A DNA stretch of 64,000 nucleotides from Nitrobacter vulgaris (GTDB taxonomy: Bacteria > Pseudomonadota > Alphaproteobacteria > Rhizobiales > Xanthobacteraceae). The position numbers and the translations under genes were made by a program. The notes beneath the pieces are model-generated. The model had not been told where the DNA came from. It made no database searches and saw only the letters and a list, made by a program, of their open reading frames with translations. The stretch is taken from the NCBI RefSeq assembly GCF_031453995.1, contig NZ_JAVDPZ010000018.1, forward strand, positions 10,630-74,629, written 5' to 3'. This document shows, piece by piece, positions 62,666 to 64,000 of this stretch (the stretch's first letter is position 1; each line of letters begins with the position of its first letter).

Positions 62666-63307
62666 ATGGGAGATTTTCTTGGTTGGATAGCCAAGTCATC
62701 CGTGAGGGTGGATCGATCTCAATCTGTCGATGCTGAAACCGTCACTCTCGGTTCGCATACTCTTGAAAATTGCTTGCCCGTAAGATCCGAAGATCAGGCC
62801 GAAGATGGAATAGGAAGGTCAAATCTTATGCATCTGCATCTAGCTGCCGCTCAGAAATCTGAATCGCATCGGAAGTTTACTCCCGGCCGATATTCCTGGA
62901 GCGAAGTCCTGGATCAACTACGTGACGAAATCGCCGTGCTGTTGACGATGGGACTTGATCGGACCGAAATTGCTCGCAAGCTCGACATATCGGAGGCGGA
63001 TGTCCGTGCGCTCGGCCCCAAAATACGTACGGGAGTCATGCGCCGCGATCTCTCCCGGCGGGCTGTCATTGCGCTGTTGAACGGTCGCCATGCTCATCTC
63101 AGCGGACGAACAGTTGGCAACCGAGTCCAACGCCTTATTAGGATCGCGTCCTCCTACACCCGTGAGGAACTGCTCATGGAGCCCGGTGTCGGAATCGTTA
63201 CCGCAATCGAGATCGAGCTGTGGCTCGAAAAGCGGGGATGTTCGTTGGTAAAGGAATTCGTCGCGGATGATGGTATCGATAGAGTGGCGACCAATCCTAT
63301 GTGTTGA
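62666..63307 (+). CDS. Hypothetical DNA-binding-like protein with RpoA-CTD-like tail
   Basis: The 213-residue product has a middle section with a sigma-like helix-turn-helix look (DEIAVLLTMGLDRTEIARKLDISEADVRAL, about 88-116). A C-terminal segment, RLIRIASSYTREELLMEPGVGIVTAIEIELWLEKRG (about 157-192), resembles the helix-hairpin part of the RNA polymerase alpha C-terminal domain. The N-terminal 75 residues are unassigned. GAAGAAGGTAACC precedes the ATG. A regulatory role in the receptor-exbB region is plausible but not shown. Confidence 0.6.
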   Translation: MGDFLGWIAKSSVRVDRSQSVDAETVTLGSHTLENCLPVRSEDQAEDGIGRSNLMHLHLAAAQKSESHRKFTPGRYSWSEVLDQLRDEIAVLLTMGLDRTEIARKLDISEADVRALGPKIRTGVMRRDLSRRAVIALLNGRHAHLSGRTVGNRVQRLIRIASSYTREELLMEPGVGIVTAIEIELWLEKRGCSLVKEFVADDGIDRVATNPMC

Positions 63308-63719
63308 TAGCAGCTCTCATGGCCATTGTAATTTCAAATCGGCGCAGATTTTTTCGCCGCTGTATCGCTACGGCGCTTTGACGGACATTATTCTGCATTT
63401 GCGCCGACAATGCCCTGCGCGTTTCCGCTCCGATCTGTCGACAACGCTTTCTATCGTACCGGGAAGTGTATGACAGCAGGTGGTCGTCGAAGGAAACTAC
63501 GGTTTCCAAGGGACGAGCCGTCGGTTTGCGCTCTACCTCGTGTATCGTCTTTTTTCTGATAGCGGAGCATGGTAGGAGTGCCCGTACACGCAGCCTGTTT
63601 TTCGATCTGGACGGCGCTACAGAGCCTTGTCGAACGCTTTGGGCTGATGATCCCTGAAATGGTAAATTGGTCGGCATCTATGATCCTGTTTTCTGTTGAG
63701 CCGAGATGTGAACGCAGTG
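63308..63719. other. Spacer upstream of exbB
   Basis: About 410 bases without a recognisable gene. It probably includes the exbB promoter. I saw no clear Fur/Irr-type site. Confidence 0.45.
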
Positions 63720-64000
63720 ATGTTTAGAACGTCACTGAGGACGATTTCGCTTGCGGTCACGCTGACTGTCTTGTCGCTGGCTTCCCCCGCGATTGCGCAG
63801 CAGAACAGCGCGCCGCATCCGACGGCGCCATCCGCGCCGACGCCGGCATTTTCCGCACCGGCAACGACGGTTCAGGCGCCCTCGTCGCCCTCCGGCGCAT
63901 CGGGACCGTCTTCCACCGAGGCCGCGCCGTCCCCCGCCGGTGACGCCGGCGCCAACCTGCTGGAGCAGGCGTCACCTCACGACCTGTCTCCGTGGTCGAT
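63720..64000 (+). CDS. exbB: ExbB-type TonB energiser, N-terminal part (cut by window edge)
   Basis: The visible 93 codons encode a signal peptide (MFRTSLRTISLAVTLTVLSL, ending near AIAQ) and a Pro/Ala/Ser-rich linker. They end QASPHDLSPWS, where ExbB proteins of the long alphaproteobacterial type begin their first membrane helix. The rest lies beyond base 64000. ExbB with ExbD and TonB would power the receptor at 59884. The call rests on the leader type and the DLSPW motif. Confidence 0.8.
   Translation, partial: MFRTSLRTISLAVTLTVLSLASPAIAQQNSAPHPTAPSAPTPAFSAPATTVQAPSSPSGASGPSSTEAAPSPAGDAGANLLEQASPHDLSPWS

Overview
The window is a GC-rich alphaproteobacterial chromosome segment. It most resembles the Nitrobacteraceae (Bradyrhizobium, Afipia, Rhodopseudomonas, Nitrobacter). 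That reading rests on the protein families present (DUF1269, DUF2189, DUF2237, YiaA/B, DUF5681, Kdp with extra small subunits, an ExbB with a Pro/Ala-rich leader), on frequent GTG/TTG starts, and on a FixK/FNR-type box. It is inference; no 16S or marker gene lies here. The region reads as accessory: functional islands separated by decayed insertion sequences, gene fragments and long empty spacers. No tRNA, rRNA or CRISPR array was seen.

Layout. 1-4.1 kb: the end of an iron-type alcohol dehydrogenase, a class I glutamine amidotransferase, a DUF5681 protein, a fragment copied from a transglycosylase gene, and two small secreted proteins. 4.5-8.6 kb: the most interesting locus, a compact candidate RiPP (ribosomally made, modified peptide) cluster. 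It has a 73-aa precursor with a Cys/Gly-rich tail, a strong hairpin, a radical SAM/SPASM enzyme, and an E1-like plus YcaO fusion of the azoline-forming type. 8.6-12.4 kb: decayed transposases, one with an inverted middle and one reduced to a 361-bp element, around DUF1269, DUF4239 and DUF2237 genes. 12.5-21.7 kb: a pseudaminic acid type nonulosonate locus (pseB, pseC, pseI, an SpsF-like cytidylyltransferase, a Pse-type methylase, a second methyltransferase, HAD, Nudix-like protein and a putative glycosyltransferase). 21.7-22.8 kb: IS debris including an IS30-type fragment.

22.8-26 kb: a His-rich repeat protein, a LuxR-type regulator, a VOC protein and a DoxX protein. 26.9-35.7 kb: a complete kdp potassium-uptake operon (kdpF, A, B, C, D, E) with two extra tiny membrane proteins and a PtsN-like phosphocarrier at the end. 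35.7-45.2 kb: an outer-membrane type protein, a three-domain Aas coupled to a small lipase, a YiaA/B protein, a TetR regulator with two palindromic operators, an SRPBCC protein, an orphan HEAGH metalloprotease-like protein and a membrane-anchored transglycosylase. 45.4-53 kb: dctA and a heavy-metal RND efflux locus whose pump gene is frameshifted.

53.3-64 kb: DUF2189 and small proteins, a TauE-type exporter with a C-terminal extension, a two-component system, and a TonB-dependent siderophore receptor followed by two unknown genes and the start of exbB. An 11-bp-phased repeat array between the response regulator and receptor genes suggests the two-component system controls iron uptake. Gene names follow recognised motifs. 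The RiPP assignment, regulatory links and operators are inferences from sequence and gene order.
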